Virus record (IMG/VR): IMGVR_UViG_3300010373_001364
Span: 1-64,000 of that record
Reading direction: 5' to 3' (one strand)
DNA: 64,000 bases
From: a virus
Both the position numbers and the translations under genes were made by a program. The notes below the pieces were generated by a model. It saw only the letters and a program-made list of their open reading frames with translations. It was not told the DNA's origin and made no database searches. How positions within the stretch are numbered: the first letter of the stretch is position 1; every line of letters starts with the position of its first letter. Shown piece after piece: positions 30,943-39,309 of the stretch.

Positions 30943-31992
30943 TCACCTCGCTAAACGCTTAAAGGCGTCAAGCCAGATTTGCTTCCTACTCTGGCTTTGC
31001 CAGGAGTATTGTTCGTAAACCTTTTGTCTGGCGTTGGACGCCATCACCATACGAAGGTTCTCGTCTTCAATTAACGTCTTCATTGCCTTATACCAACCTT
31101 CATCATCATACGGCTCGATAAGTAATCCATCAACTCCATCTTCAATACACTCATAAGGCGGCAACTTGGTAGCAATGGTTGCCGCACCTGCCATCGTGTA
31201 TTCAAGAAACTTAAGGTTGCTCTTGCTGTCGTTGAACTTGCAGTCATAGAGGGGAGCCAATCCAATGTAAGGACCGATCTTAACGAGACGGTCAAAGTAA
31301 AGCTTAAAGGGCAGACCTTCAAGAAATAGAATTCTTTGTTTGAAGTTTTTTTGGGTGAGTACCGCCAAGTTCTGACCGGGAACCCTTTGGAAGTCCGCAA
31401 AGGCGGTGGGAAGACACCCCCAGAAGAGGAATTGCACCTTCTCGCCGTACTCCTCCACAATTCTCAAAACGGGGTTGACCAGTTGTTCTAAGTCCTTGTC
31501 GTGCCATTGTGAACCCATCCACAAAATACGAATCGGTTGTGTAGGTGCCACCACTGGATCAAGGAAGGTGTTGAAGTCCACAAGGTTAGGTAGGACGTGG
31601 GTTTTTTCAGGCAAGTTCAGAGAGTCGGCAAGGGGTTTGGTAGAAACCCAAACCTCATCTGCCATTTCAAGTCCTTTTTTAAGGGACCACTTGGAGTTTT
31701 TGAACTCCTCAGATGGCATCCACTCTGGAATGTTGAAAAGATCATCGTCCATCTCCAAGACTAACTTGGCACCCTTCTCCTTCATGTTCTGCATCATGAA
31801 GATCGAATTGTCGAACGGTATGCGATGGAGGATGTAAGCGTCATAGTAAATTTCATCGGAAGTGAGTCCCTTGTCAAGGTGAAGATAAACCCCCTCCTTG
31901 CACAGATCGGAGTAGCACTGATACACCGGCATCTTGGCACGGTAATAGCCACAGCCCCAATCATCGAAACTGTTCACATAGATCCTTGACAT
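30943..31992 (-). CDS. Glycosyltransferase, group 1 (GT4-like)
   Basis: 349 residues. GT-B architecture: N-terminal DDWGCGYYRAKMPVYQC, EMDDDLFNIP (about 90), ADEVWVSTKPLADSL, HVLPNLVD, IRILWMGSQWHDKDLEQL (about 160), then the C-terminal donor-binding block YIGLAPLYDCKFNDSKSNLKFLEYTMAGAATIATKLPPY.E.I.DG..GLL. Donor and acceptor are unknown. GGAGGA precedes two ATGs (31995, 31992). Together with hldE and two other glycosyltransferases it suggests a glycan-modification capacity. Confidence 0.8.
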   Translation of the reverse strand: MSRIYVNSFDDWGCGYYRAKMPVYQCYSDLCKEGVYLHLDKGLTSDEIYYDAYILHRIPFDNSIFMMQNMKEKGAKLVLEMDDDLFNIPEWMPSEEFKNSKWSLKKGLEMADEVWVSTKPLADSLNLPEKTHVLPNLVDFNTFLDPVVAPTQPIRILWMGSQWHDKDLEQLVNPVLRIVEEYGEKVQFLFWGCLPTAFADFQRVPGQNLAVLTQKNFKQRILFLEGLPFKLYFDRLVKIGPYIGLAPLYDCKFNDSKSNLKFLEYTMAGAATIATKLPPYECIEDGVDGLLIEPYDDEGWYKAMKTLIEDENLRMVMASNARQKVYEQYSWQSQSRKQIWLDAFKRLAR

Positions 31993-32019
31993 CATTCCTC
32001 CAGGGTAAGTTGTTCTCAT

Positions 32020-32057
32020 AAAAAAGTAAACCCCAGGCGTTTTGGTGCGCCTGGGGT
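32020..32057 (-). terminator. Rho-independent terminator (minus strand)
   Basis: A 10-bp stem ACCCCAGGCG/CGCCTGGGGT with an 8-nt loop, followed on the minus strand by TTTACTTTTTT. It ends the unit containing 32080-32601. Confidence 0.85.
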
Positions 32058-32079
32058 CATGGTGTTTAGATGAGGTGGA

Positions 32080-32601
32080 TTAGATGGTATCGAGGATATT
32101 GGCGAGTTCACGGTTCGCCACCTTTTCGGCTTCCTGAGAAGCAATCTGCTGCTTAGCCTGAACCTTTGCTTTTTCTTTACGCAGACGCTTATTGAAAGCC
32201 TCTAGAAGAAGACCCTGGTCTAGTTCAGGCTCTTGACTGTTATTGGCGAGGCTGATGGTGGTGTTCTTGTGGCACACGGTAACAGTATCAGCCCACTTGC
32301 TAAAGCTCAAGTTGCTATAGTGCAAGACGGGGTTGTTGAGGTCAAATCCATAGCCCATCGCCCAACCACTGTCCTGCTCATTCAACAGCTTGAGCAACTT
32401 GAGAACAGTTTCGCTCGGTACATACGGTACGGTAATAGGACTGATGACTTCCTGAACCGCAGCGCTCTTGAACATCCGGCGGATAACAAGCGCCATGTTG
32501 ACGATCATCAGAATGCCGGAAAGAATCCAGCCGCCGACCGTGGCTTCGGGGCAATTATTTGCCCAGCGAGTAGCCTCAATACACATCTCATGAAAAGTCA
32601 T
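32080..32601 (-). CDS. Single-pass membrane protein
   Basis: 173 residues with one hydrophobic helix near the N-terminus (VGGWILSGILMIVNMALVI), a soluble centre and a charged coiled-coil-like C-terminus (AFNKRLRKEKAKVQAKQQIASQEAEKVANREL). GGAGGTCATAGA precedes the ATG. No lysis-gene motifs are clear, though spanin- or holin-like roles cannot be excluded. Confidence 0.55.
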   Translation of the reverse strand: MTFHEMCIEATRWANNCPEATVGGWILSGILMIVNMALVIRRMFKSAAVQEVISPITVPYVPSETVLKLLKLLNEQDSGWAMGYGFDLNNPVLHYSNLSFSKWADTVTVCHKNTTISLANNSQEPELDQGLLLEAFNKRLRKEKAKVQAKQQIASQEAEKVANRELANILDTI

Positions 32602-32671
32602 TCTATGACCTCCAAGCAGCCAATGTTGGGGCGATAGCCCAATCTAGCGTGGCTCTAGAATAAAGGCAAAC

Positions 32672-32700
32672 AAAAAACCCCAAGCCAAGAAGCCTGGGGT
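32672..32700 (-). terminator. Rho-independent terminator (minus strand)
   Basis: A 9-bp stem ACCCCAGGC/GCTTGGGGT (one G-T pair) with a 6-nt loop, then T-rich TTTTTG on the minus strand. It ends the unit containing 32731-33135. Confidence 0.8.
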
Positions 32701-32730
32701 TTTTGGGTGGAAATCAGGGTGTCAGGATTA

Positions 32731-33135
32731 TTAGCCCTCAGCACCAACGCCACCAGAGACGCCAGTCTGACCGCCAGCAACGGCAGCGCCGTCAGGGCTG
32801 TAGACCAAGAACCAGTTGAAAGTTTGGGTGGAAGTGTTCGGACCAGTGACAGTGAAGCCAGTGGTGGAAACCTGAGAAACAGCCAAACCAACAGCACCAG
32901 CACCAGAAGTAGTGCCAACTGCGTTTACGTCAGCATAGTAGCCAACGGCGGAAGCCAGTGGCTGAGTGAACGGTACGTTCACCTGGGACGGGGTGCCGGA
33001 AACCAAAGATGCCTGACCAGCATCAACAAGGCGAGGACCGATCAAATGATCTACACCAAGGTGCATGTGCTGACTGCCCTTGTTAACGCGATCCGCAGAT
33101 CCTTGACCAATTCCAGTAACAGAACTTGCTGCCAT
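32731..33135 (-). CDS. Putative virion decoration/structural protein
   Basis: 134 residues, Gly/Ala/Ser/Thr/Val-rich. SSVTGIGQGSADRVNKG, HLGVDHLIGPRLVDAGQASLVSGTPSQV and a beta-rich C-terminal domain ending in FLVYSPDG suggest a small surface protein of the capsid or tail. It stands alone between terminators with AGGAGAATAAC before the ATG, as expected for an abundant structural gene. Family not recognised. Confidence 0.55.
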   Translation of the reverse strand: MAASSVTGIGQGSADRVNKGSQHMHLGVDHLIGPRLVDAGQASLVSGTPSQVNVPFTQPLASAVGYYADVNAVGTTSGAGAVGLAVSQVSTTGFTVTGPNTSTQTFNWFLVYSPDGAAVAGGQTGVSGGVGAEG

Positions 33136-33238
33136 GTTATTCTCCTATGTTAAGGACAAAGTTGAAGTTATCTATTCATTGGTAGGGGAAAACATGGTGG
33201 CAAAGTTCACTTTTTGTACTGAAAATTCGTACTGAATC

Positions 33239-33246
33239 ACTACATA
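33239..33246 (+). promoter_or_regulatory. T4-like late promoter, leaderless type
   Basis: ACTACATA lies 5 nt before ATG 33252. No Shine-Dalgarno. Confidence 0.55.
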
Positions 33247-33251
33247 GCTGT

Positions 33252-33935
33252 ATGAAGAAAGAACAGAAGAGAAAACTACGGGCGATATGCCTGGACGATT
33301 GGGAAAGGCAGATCATTTATGGTGCATTGCTTGGCAATGCTTTCATAGTAGATCCCCCAAAGGGACTACACTGCTACCTAGTGATGCGCCAAAGCAAAAA
33401 ACAAGACTACAACTCTTTCTTATACAAGACGAGTGAGTTGCGTGCATTTGCACGTCAATCTGCGGTTTATTCCGATACACATGATTATCGTTGGACATCA
33501 ATATCCCATCAGGATTTCGATCTGATACGGGACTTCTGTTACAAGGAAAGAAAAAAACACGTCACAATGGAGTGGCTAGATACGCTAAGAGATGTGTCGT
33601 TGATGGTTTGGTATCTCGACCGGGGCTTCTATAAAGGCGGCAAACTTGGCATCAATACAGTGAATCTCAAGGGAGCGCAGGACGTGATCCACCAGTATTT
33701 CAACGAAGTGGGTATGCCATGTCGTTTAGATGGATGCAAGGTCGTCTTCGATGACAAAGGGAAGGATGAGTTCCTTAGAGTAATCGCTCACCGTGTACCA
33801 CCCTCACTCTATTACAGACTGACGGAAGTACGCGACATTAAGATGTCAAAGTCCTTGGTCTACAACATAGAATCGGATGCCGAAGAGGTAGATAATAATC
33901 ATGAAGAACCATTTCAGAATGTTTCTCCTAACTGA
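33252..33935 (+). CDS. LAGLIDADG-type homing endonuclease-like protein
   Basis: 227 residues. QIIYGALLGNAFI (first LAGLIDADG-like helix), MRQSKKQDYNSFLYKTSELR, then LMVWYLDRGFYKGG (second helix region) and INTVNLKGAQDVIHQYFNE follow the LAGLIDADG_2/3 layout. The usual DDG or D-G end of the active-site helices is NAF and DRG here, so catalysis may be lost or altered. It is free-standing, not inside an intron that I can see. The 3' end overlaps the next gene by 35 nt. Confidence 0.6.
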   Translation: MKKEQKRKLRAICLDDWERQIIYGALLGNAFIVDPPKGLHCYLVMRQSKKQDYNSFLYKTSELRAFARQSAVYSDTHDYRWTSISHQDFDLIRDFCYKERKKHVTMEWLDTLRDVSLMVWYLDRGFYKGGKLGINTVNLKGAQDVIHQYFNEVGMPCRLDGCKVVFDDKGKDEFLRVIAHRVPPSLYYRLTEVRDIKMSKSLVYNIESDAEEVDNNHEEPFQNVSPN

Positions 33936-34299
33936 GGAGCGTGTCTACCTGGGCACGAAGGTCGGCGATATCTTAACTTCACTACAGGAACTCAACAAGG
34001 ATGCTCCCAACATGGGTAAGCGCCACTTGATGAGACTCATCAAAAACATTGTTCGTCAAATCCGCCGCATACTGCACAGCAGTTGGACATTCGAGGAAGA
34101 GGACTACCTAAAGGTGCTACAAAAGGTTGGTGTAGCCCTAATGAAAGGGCTAGACACCAACGAAGATTTGCCAACACTTATTAGCAGTGCGACCACTGAA
34201 GTCGAGAGTCTGAGCGAGAAGATTGATGAACCTATCAACAATCTAGCCGCGCCTGCTGTTGACAGAGATAGTGGTGGTGCCGACGAAGATAACGATTAA
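33901..34299 (+). CDS. Unknown helical protein
   Basis: 132 residues: basic helical core (KRHLMRLIKNIVRQIRRILHSSWTFEEEDYLKVLQKVGVALMKG) and an acidic, disordered tail. GAGG is 12 nt before the ATG. GGTAGATA, a late-octamer look-alike, is 6 nt before it. No family is recognised. It converges on the leftward group. Confidence 0.5.
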   Translation: MKNHFRMFLLTEERVYLGTKVGDILTSLQELNKDAPNMGKRHLMRLIKNIVRQIRRILHSSWTFEEEDYLKVLQKVGVALMKGLDTNEDLPTLISSATTEVESLSEKIDEPINNLAAPAVDRDSGGADEDND

Positions 34300-34505
34300 G
34301 CGCTATGGGTCAAGCACGACAGGACTGTCTTGAGTTCTGGATTATCACCACAAGTCTCGATTAGGGTTTTGACGCCCTTCAACAGGTAGTCATCAAGCTG
34401 GAATCTGTCTCTGAGTTGTGCCCAATCCTGCTCACGCAGCGTTGGATTCGCAAGGGCTACAGCAAGTCTTACTGCCTGCTGGACGTTCTTTGGGTTAAAT
34501 GCCAT
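34296..34505 (-). CDS. Small unknown protein
   Basis: 69 residues, helical: FNPKNVQQAVRLAVALANPTLREQDWAQLRDRFQLDDYLLKGVKTLIE. AAGGAGAAGA precedes the ATG at 34505. It overlaps the neighbour by 11 nt. No family is recognised. Confidence 0.5.
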   Translation of the reverse strand: MAFNPKNVQQAVRLAVALANPTLREQDWAQLRDRFQLDDYLLKGVKTLIETCGDNPELKTVLSCLTHSA

Positions 34506-34704
34506 TCTTCTCCTTCTTGATATTCGTATCTTCGATATATACCACGCACTCACTAAATTCGTGGTATTCATAGGTTTGTGGATAATCGCCGCCCCGTTTG
34601 CCTACCTCAAAGGAACAACTGGTGACGGTTTCCCCATTCTTAGAGAAGTAATCCTTGATCATTTCTCTCAGGTCATCAGGCGAAAGATGATAGCTCTTTC
34701 TCAT
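34495..34704 (-). CDS. Small unknown protein
   Basis: 69 residues: starts MRKSYHLSPDDLREMIKDYF, then a beta-rich half (TVTSCSFEVGKRGGDYPQTYEYHEFSECVVYI). CGGAGA lies upstream of the ATG. It overlaps both neighbours (4 and 11 nt), consistent with an operon. No family is recognised. Confidence 0.5.
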   Translation of the reverse strand: MRKSYHLSPDDLREMIKDYFSKNGETVTSCSFEVGKRGGDYPQTYEYHEFSECVVYIEDTNIKKEKNGI

Positions 34705-34961
34705 GCTGGTGTCTCCGGTGCATCTTTGGTGTGCTTGTCCCAATCCTTAAGAACCGTCTCAAAGAAGTTCGCACACGCTTTGAGGTTTTCAATGTGCATG
34801 TAGATGCACTTCAACTGACGCAAGCACTCATAAGGTGACATATTTAGGTTGGGTGACTTTCTCATCACCACTTCGTTTTTGTCACTGAAGAATACCTGTG
34901 CGCCAGCTTGGTATGTGATCTCACGCCTTTTGATCAGGCTGTCACCCAAGATGTCGGACAT
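34701..34961 (-). CDS. Small unknown protein
   Basis: 86 residues. The start at 34961 follows GAGGG. Beta-rich N-terminus (REITYQAGAQVFFSDKNEVVMRK), then helices (YECLRQLKCIYMHIENLKACANFFETVLKDW). No family is recognised. Confidence 0.5.
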   Translation of the reverse strand: MSDILGDSLIKRREITYQAGAQVFFSDKNEVVMRKSPNLNMSPYECLRQLKCIYMHIENLKACANFFETVLKDWDKHTKDAPETPA

Positions 34962-34971
34962 GCGATTGCCC

Positions 34972-35208
34972 TCATAATACCTTTGGTTGCAAGCCTGGGA
35001 CGAACGGGCGGGAGTAGGAGTGGCCACTCCAGATGGCTTTCCCTTCTGGATTTTTAAGGCTCCGCATCCTAATCCTGCCGTTCTCTTCGAGGCTTCGGAA
35101 GTAAGAGATTGCTTCCTTATCGGAGGGGTGGAGCGAACTTCCGAGGTAGCCGACACCCCTGCCGTCGATGTACTCGTATTGGTAGTTCCTGTGGTGCTGC
35201 TCATTCAT
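34972..35208 (-). CDS. Small unknown protein
   Basis: 78 residues: YQYEYIDGRGVGYLGSSLHPSDKEAISYFRSLEENGRIRMRSL. This frame is preferred over an overlapping Ser/Thr-rich frame starting 4 nt later because of its balanced composition, although AGAGG sits closer to the ideal distance for the latter. No family is recognised. Confidence 0.45.
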   Translation of the reverse strand: MNEQHHRNYQYEYIDGRGVGYLGSSLHPSDKEAISYFRSLEENGRIRMRSLKNPEGKAIWSGHSYSRPFVPGLQPKVL

Positions 35209-35224
35209 CCTCTTAGTCCTCTTG

Positions 35225-35707
35225 TTACGAATCTTGGGCTATGGCGGCAGCAACTCTTTCATTCGGGTCATCATCCAAACTGTCGCCCCGAATGTCATGG
35301 TTCAGTTTGTCCATTTCCTTACGTTTATTATAACCATAATTCATTGCTGCTTGGAAGGCTTTGTCGATGGATTTCAAAAAGCCGCCAATCAAATCCTTGT
35401 TGAGTCGCGCAGCCAGCATCTTGCTGTGAGCTTCAACAACTTCCGGGTCAGACTTGGTAGCTGCTTCAGCGAGGGGAATAGAGATGCCGCTCCCCGAACC
35501 CTTCAACTCGCGGAATCTTTTGCCATAAACCTCATCGTACTTCTGTTCGTACAAACCGAGAATCCATACGGAGTCGGCGTGTTTTTCTGCAAAGTAGGCA
35601 TGATGACCGCCTACTTTTTGCAGAAACTCATTGAGGTTGGTTTCCCCGAAATCAAGGATTGAAGGGTCCATCGTTACATCTTCTTCACCGATCTTGACTA
35701 CTCGCAT
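35225..35707 (-). CDS. Replication/recombination-linked unknown protein (possible UvsY-like mediator)
   Basis: 160 residues, strongly helical: NLNEFLQKVGGHHAYFAEKHADSVWILGLYEQKYDEVYGKRFRELKG, later ARLNKDLIGGFLKSIDKAFQAAMNYGYNKRKEM. The long helical hairpin ending in a basic segment is the general pattern of UvsY recombination mediators, but no specific motif proves it. It overlaps the helicase start by 1 nt. Confidence 0.5.
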   Translation of the reverse strand: MRVVKIGEEDVTMDPSILDFGETNLNEFLQKVGGHHAYFAEKHADSVWILGLYEQKYDEVYGKRFRELKGSGSGISIPLAEAATKSDPEVVEAHSKMLAARLNKDLIGGFLKSIDKAFQAAMNYGYNKRKEMDKLNHDIRGDSLDDDPNERVAAAIAQDS

Positions 35708-37263
35708 TAAGCCTCCTCGCCGCCGTGGTTTGGTACAAATTTATCTGCCGATTCAATTTCAAGGGCTTCCATAGGGCTTTCGTTGTCCTTCAGTTCCTTG
35801 ACTGCACTTACCTTGTCCTTCCACTCGTCCTCAGTGATAGCTCTGATAGCGAGTGTAACAGGATCTTGAGAATAACAAAAGTGGTATCTGCTCTTTCCAT
35901 TACGATTCTTTACGATGAAGATGCGTCCGACGTTTGCCATCTTCTCTTTTTTGGTTTGGTTGATTGACCAGCAAGCATCCATGTTACGAATCTGACCATA
36001 GCTGTCACCAATCTCAGAGTCATCAATAAAACCGCCATCTTGGGCAAAGCGACCGGATCGATTCGCCTGCAAAGCAGTGATGGTGCAGTGGTCTTCATCC
36101 TCGCCGAAGGCACGAAGGTCGCGCATCAACCGCTGGCGACTTTCGTATGTCTTTAGTCCTGGGAAGTCCCTAAACTCGCCAATGTAGTCAACGATTAGCA
36201 GGTCGGGTTTGAAACCATGTAGAGCCAGTTGGGAGTAGTAGGCACGGATAGTGTTGACATCCGCACTTCCAGCAGAGAAGTGCTTGATCATCAGGCGGCG
36301 CTTGTCGTTTCCAACCAGGGCTTCAAGGTGCGCGAGAGCGGCTTTGATCTCGGCATCCAGCTTCCGCTTAACATACTTCTCTTCCTTGAGAAGGTTATCC
36401 ATATTGATGCCGGTAAACAAAGTGTCAAAGCGTTCTGCCGTCTTATCCTGATTCATTTCCAGGGTGACAAGGAGAATGCGATGACCGATTCGCACGTTCT
36501 CGATGGCACACTTGCAAAGCATCCATGATTTACCAGCACCAGACATGGCTTCATAGCCGGCAATTTCACCACGACTCAAACCCTTACCAACGATACCTTC
36601 GTCAATTTGCGAGAAGCCAGAACTAAAGCGATCTTTGCCACTACGATCCTCTGCCATGCGTCTGTAGCGTTCTTCGATATCTTCAAAGTAATTCAAGCCC
36701 AGGTCCATCTGAGGTCCAACCAGTAAAGCTTTGTCCCAGCGGTGTTTGATCTTATCGTACTTATTCTCCTCGCCACGCTTCTGCAACAAATCAACAGTAT
36801 CAGCGATGGCTAATCTGATCTCTTGATCCCTGGCGAAGTTAACCACCTTCTCCAAGCAATAAGAACGGCTAGTCAATCCCTGAACATAGCAGTCAAGAAT
36901 AGTTTGTAGCTCAGCGGTGTAATAGAGCCTGGCGGGGTTGTCCTTGAGTTGCTCATTCAACTGATCGCGGACGTACTTCTCCTGAACCCACTTTTCACTT
37001 TCGCCAGTGATGTGTTTGATATGCTTCTCAAACCACTGTAACAAGATGCTACAAATCTCTCTGTGTGCTTTGTCCACAAAGTAGTGAGGTTTGATCAAGT
37101 GCATAGCTTGCACCATGAAGGAGCGTTCGTGTAGCATCAAGGACAAAATGTCCTGCTGAACACTTTTGTCGAACTCGTAGTGAACCTGCTTGGGGGCGGC
37201 GTCGGGATCTCTCAGTTTCCCAAGGCTCGCCTGTTCTTCAGGTGATAGATCAAAGTCTTCCAT
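35707..37263 (-). CDS. DnaB-type replicative helicase (gp41-like)
   Basis: 518 residues. N-terminal DnaB-like helical domain (QQDILSLMLHERSFMVQAMHLIKPHYFVDKAHREI) and a RecA-like motor: Walker A GAGKSW (about 243-248), LLVTLEMNQDKTAERF, Walker B LLIVDYIGEF (about 355) and TALQANRSGR. It should unwind DNA at the fork as a hexamer. AGGAGG precedes the ATG. It is upstream of the possible UvsY-like gene and downstream of the polymerase gene in the same leftward operon. Confidence 0.88.
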   Translation of the reverse strand: MEDFDLSPEEQASLGKLRDPDAAPKQVHYEFDKSVQQDILSLMLHERSFMVQAMHLIKPHYFVDKAHREICSILLQWFEKHIKHITGESEKWVQEKYVRDQLNEQLKDNPARLYYTAELQTILDCYVQGLTSRSYCLEKVVNFARDQEIRLAIADTVDLLQKRGEENKYDKIKHRWDKALLVGPQMDLGLNYFEDIEERYRRMAEDRSGKDRFSSGFSQIDEGIVGKGLSRGEIAGYEAMSGAGKSWMLCKCAIENVRIGHRILLVTLEMNQDKTAERFDTLFTGINMDNLLKEEKYVKRKLDAEIKAALAHLEALVGNDKRRLMIKHFSAGSADVNTIRAYYSQLALHGFKPDLLIVDYIGEFRDFPGLKTYESRQRLMRDLRAFGEDEDHCTITALQANRSGRFAQDGGFIDDSEIGDSYGQIRNMDACWSINQTKKEKMANVGRIFIVKNRNGKSRYHFCYSQDPVTLAIRAITEDEWKDKVSAVKELKDNESPMEALEIESADKFVPNHGGEEA

Positions 37264-37311
37264 CCAGCCTCCTATGTTGTTTCTCCCAACTATAGGCTGG
37301 GGAATCTAATT

Positions 37312-37962
37312 TCACAACCCTGGAAAGCCTTCACTTCCGACTAAGTACGAATGTTCCGATAAGGATACCAGTCCAGAACGGATGCTTCGCTCTCTGGTGA
37401 TTTTTTTGCCCAAATTTTTACCGCAGTTCCAGATGATTGCCTTGCAGTAGACGGAGAATCTCTTGTCGATCTCCAGTTTGGATTGCTTGTTAGGTCGTTT
37501 GTCTTCTGGCACATATGTCTTGAGAAGTGTGTCAAGAATCTGCTCCTGATATGCACCAAACTTCTGTTTGTTTGCACCGTGACGGGTTCGGTTATCCCAG
37601 AGGTCAAGTAATTGTTCTAGCACCAGTGCGACGAAAACGTACTTTGGATTATTTGTTTTAACGAACCACTCATCGTCCGGTTCTTCTCCTTCTCGATTGA
37701 CGGTGATGTCACAGTGAGACGCAACCGCAGCCATTGAAGCCTCTATGTACCTCTGTCTTTTTGTGTAGATGCAAGCCCGGCTCATCGACCACCTGAGATC
37801 CTGTACGATATCTTCGATCTCGTCGGTGTAATTGTTCCTGAAGTTTTTCTTCTTCAGTTCCCATGCTGCCTTATAACACAAATTGCCAAACTCCTTGTCT
37901 AGCTCCTCATACTCCTCCTCTGTGATTCTAAACTCGTCAAAAATGTAATCAACCGTTACCAT
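37312..37962 (-). CDS. Unknown replication-operon protein
   Basis: 216 residues, helical and charged: EEEYEELDKEFGNLCYKAAWELKKKNF, DIVQDLRWSMSRACIYTKRQRYIEASMAAVASH, then FSVYCKAIIWNCGKNLGKKI. The DIVQDLRWSM segment is faintly reminiscent of sigma region 2, but this is not enough for a call. It lies between the polymerase and helicase genes and overlaps the polymerase gene by 14 nt. Confidence 0.5.
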   Translation of the reverse strand: MVTVDYIFDEFRITEEEYEELDKEFGNLCYKAAWELKKKNFRNNYTDEIEDIVQDLRWSMSRACIYTKRQRYIEASMAAVASHCDITVNREGEEPDDEWFVKTNNPKYVFVALVLEQLLDLWDNRTRHGANKQKFGAYQEQILDTLLKTYVPEDKRPNKQSKLEIDKRFSVYCKAIIWNCGKNLGKKITRERSIRSGLVSLSEHSYLVGSEGFPGL

Positions 37963-39286
37963 TCCTCTCCTTGCTTGTCGGGATCTGTTTCAGGTGGGAA
38001 AGGCGGACACCAATAGAACATGCCACTTTGATACTAAGTCCATTGCACATTTTGCTTTCACTTTGGAGTGCCTTTAACCCACTAACTACAACTCTATTCA
38101 GATTTTCTTGATTTGCAACTAGCACATAGCCATCATGGATACTATAAAGCAGGTTGCCATAACCAGATATAGAGTTGTGAAGCTCAATTAACTTCTCCTG
38201 ACAGAAGACCGCTGATGCTGCTTGCACCATAAAGCCACGCACACTAAGGGGTTTTTCGGCAAATGATCTAATACGACCGAAGTAATCCTTCGTGGTTGGG
38301 GCAGATTTCACCCCTTCGTAGTGATCCTCCATATACTTCCAGGCGGTCGGGAATCTTTCCTTGATCAACCAGTGAATTTGATTTGCCGCGTGACTAGAAA
38401 CACCATACTCCTTCTCAAGCCCATGTGGAGTTTGACCAAACATGATGGGGAGAAAGAGGTTTTTGATCACTTCACGTTTGGTGTCGGTATCACACGGTTC
38501 GCCGAATACCACTTGGTAGATACCACGGTACAGGTCGGTGCCCATACCCATCGCTTTCTTGAGAGTTTCATCTCCCGTAAGCCACTGCAACATGGACACT
38601 TCCATGTGCTTAAAGTCGAAGTGGATGAAGAAGTCTTTTTCCCCACTTAGTCTGAGAACTTCTTTTCTTTCATCGCCGATGCTGTGTGGTGTGATGCAGT
38701 TCTCAAACTCCTTGTGGCAGTTCAAGCGACCGAACGTCTGTCCTTCGATCTCGTAGCTGGGATAGACGTACTTGTTCATCTCCGTATCAATGACACCCTG
38801 GTACGTCTCCATGCAGGGGATGACTTGGAGCGCAAGGGGTTTGTGGATTTTGTTGTGGATGGTCTTGGCTTCTTCACTGTTGACATAGGGACTTAATCTA
38901 TGCAAGGTTTCACCAAGAGAAGCGGGTGCGCCCTGTTTCACTCCTAAAAATGCTTCCACCAGATTCAGATCAATCACCTTAGAACCAAGGGGCGTCATCT
39001 TAGGGCAGCGGAATTTGAGAAAACTGATCAGGTTCTTCACATTCCAAAAGATTGTCGTCATCCCCTCTGCGAAAACGGAGTCTCGCAACTGGTTGTAGAT
39101 GTTTATGGTGTCTTCGATTCGAGGAGGGAATTTGACGGTGAGTCGTCTTTTTCCTCCGTAAATTAGGAGGTTGCCGTCGAAGGGACGGGTAAAGTTGGTG
39201 ATCTCCGGTTCTGTTTTGAGAAAGAGGATCTTATCATGGTTGCATAGCCCACCCAACTCTTCGGCAGTCTTGATTAGATCAACCAC
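37949..39286 (-). CDS. Family A DNA polymerase (short, motif C variant)
   Basis: 445 residues. Palm motifs of the PolA family: motif A FIHFDFKHMEVSMLQWL, motif B KREVIKNLFLPIMFGQTPHGL split over the O helix, motif C YSIHDGYVLV, where the usual Glu after HD is Gly. The first 170 residues replace the exonuclease domain and show no clear DEDD motifs. It should be the replicative polymerase. GTG 39286 follows AGGG at good spacing; a TTG at 39319 would overlap the divergent gene. Confidence 0.8.
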   Translation of the reverse strand: MVDLIKTAEELGGLCNHDKILFLKTEPEITNFTRPFDGNLLIYGGKRRLTVKFPPRIEDTINIYNQLRDSVFAEGMTTIFWNVKNLISFLKFRCPKMTPLGSKVIDLNLVEAFLGVKQGAPASLGETLHRLSPYVNSEEAKTIHNKIHKPLALQVIPCMETYQGVIDTEMNKYVYPSYEIEGQTFGRLNCHKEFENCITPHSIGDERKEVLRLSGEKDFFIHFDFKHMEVSMLQWLTGDETLKKAMGMGTDLYRGIYQVVFGEPCDTDTKREVIKNLFLPIMFGQTPHGLEKEYGVSSHAANQIHWLIKERFPTAWKYMEDHYEGVKSAPTTKDYFGRIRSFAEKPLSVRGFMVQAASAVFCQEKLIELHNSISGYGNLLYSIHDGYVLVANQENLNRVVVSGLKALQSESKMCNGLSIKVACSIGVRLSHLKQIPTSKERNGNG

Positions 39287-39293
39287 ACGGCAC

Positions 39294-39301
39294 CCTAGAT
39301 A
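39294..39301 (+). promoter_or_regulatory. T4-like late promoter, near-leaderless
   Basis: CCTAGATA lies 8 nt before ATG 39310, predicting a 3-nt leader. It sits beside the divergent polymerase start. Confidence 0.5.
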
Positions 39302-39309
39302 CAAAGACC

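Noticed and set aside
34701-35204. 167-codon minus-strand frame starting with a Ser/Thr-rich stretch
   Set aside because: The first 80 codons are low-complexity and overlap a better-composed frame (34972-35208). Only the part from ATG 34961 is kept.
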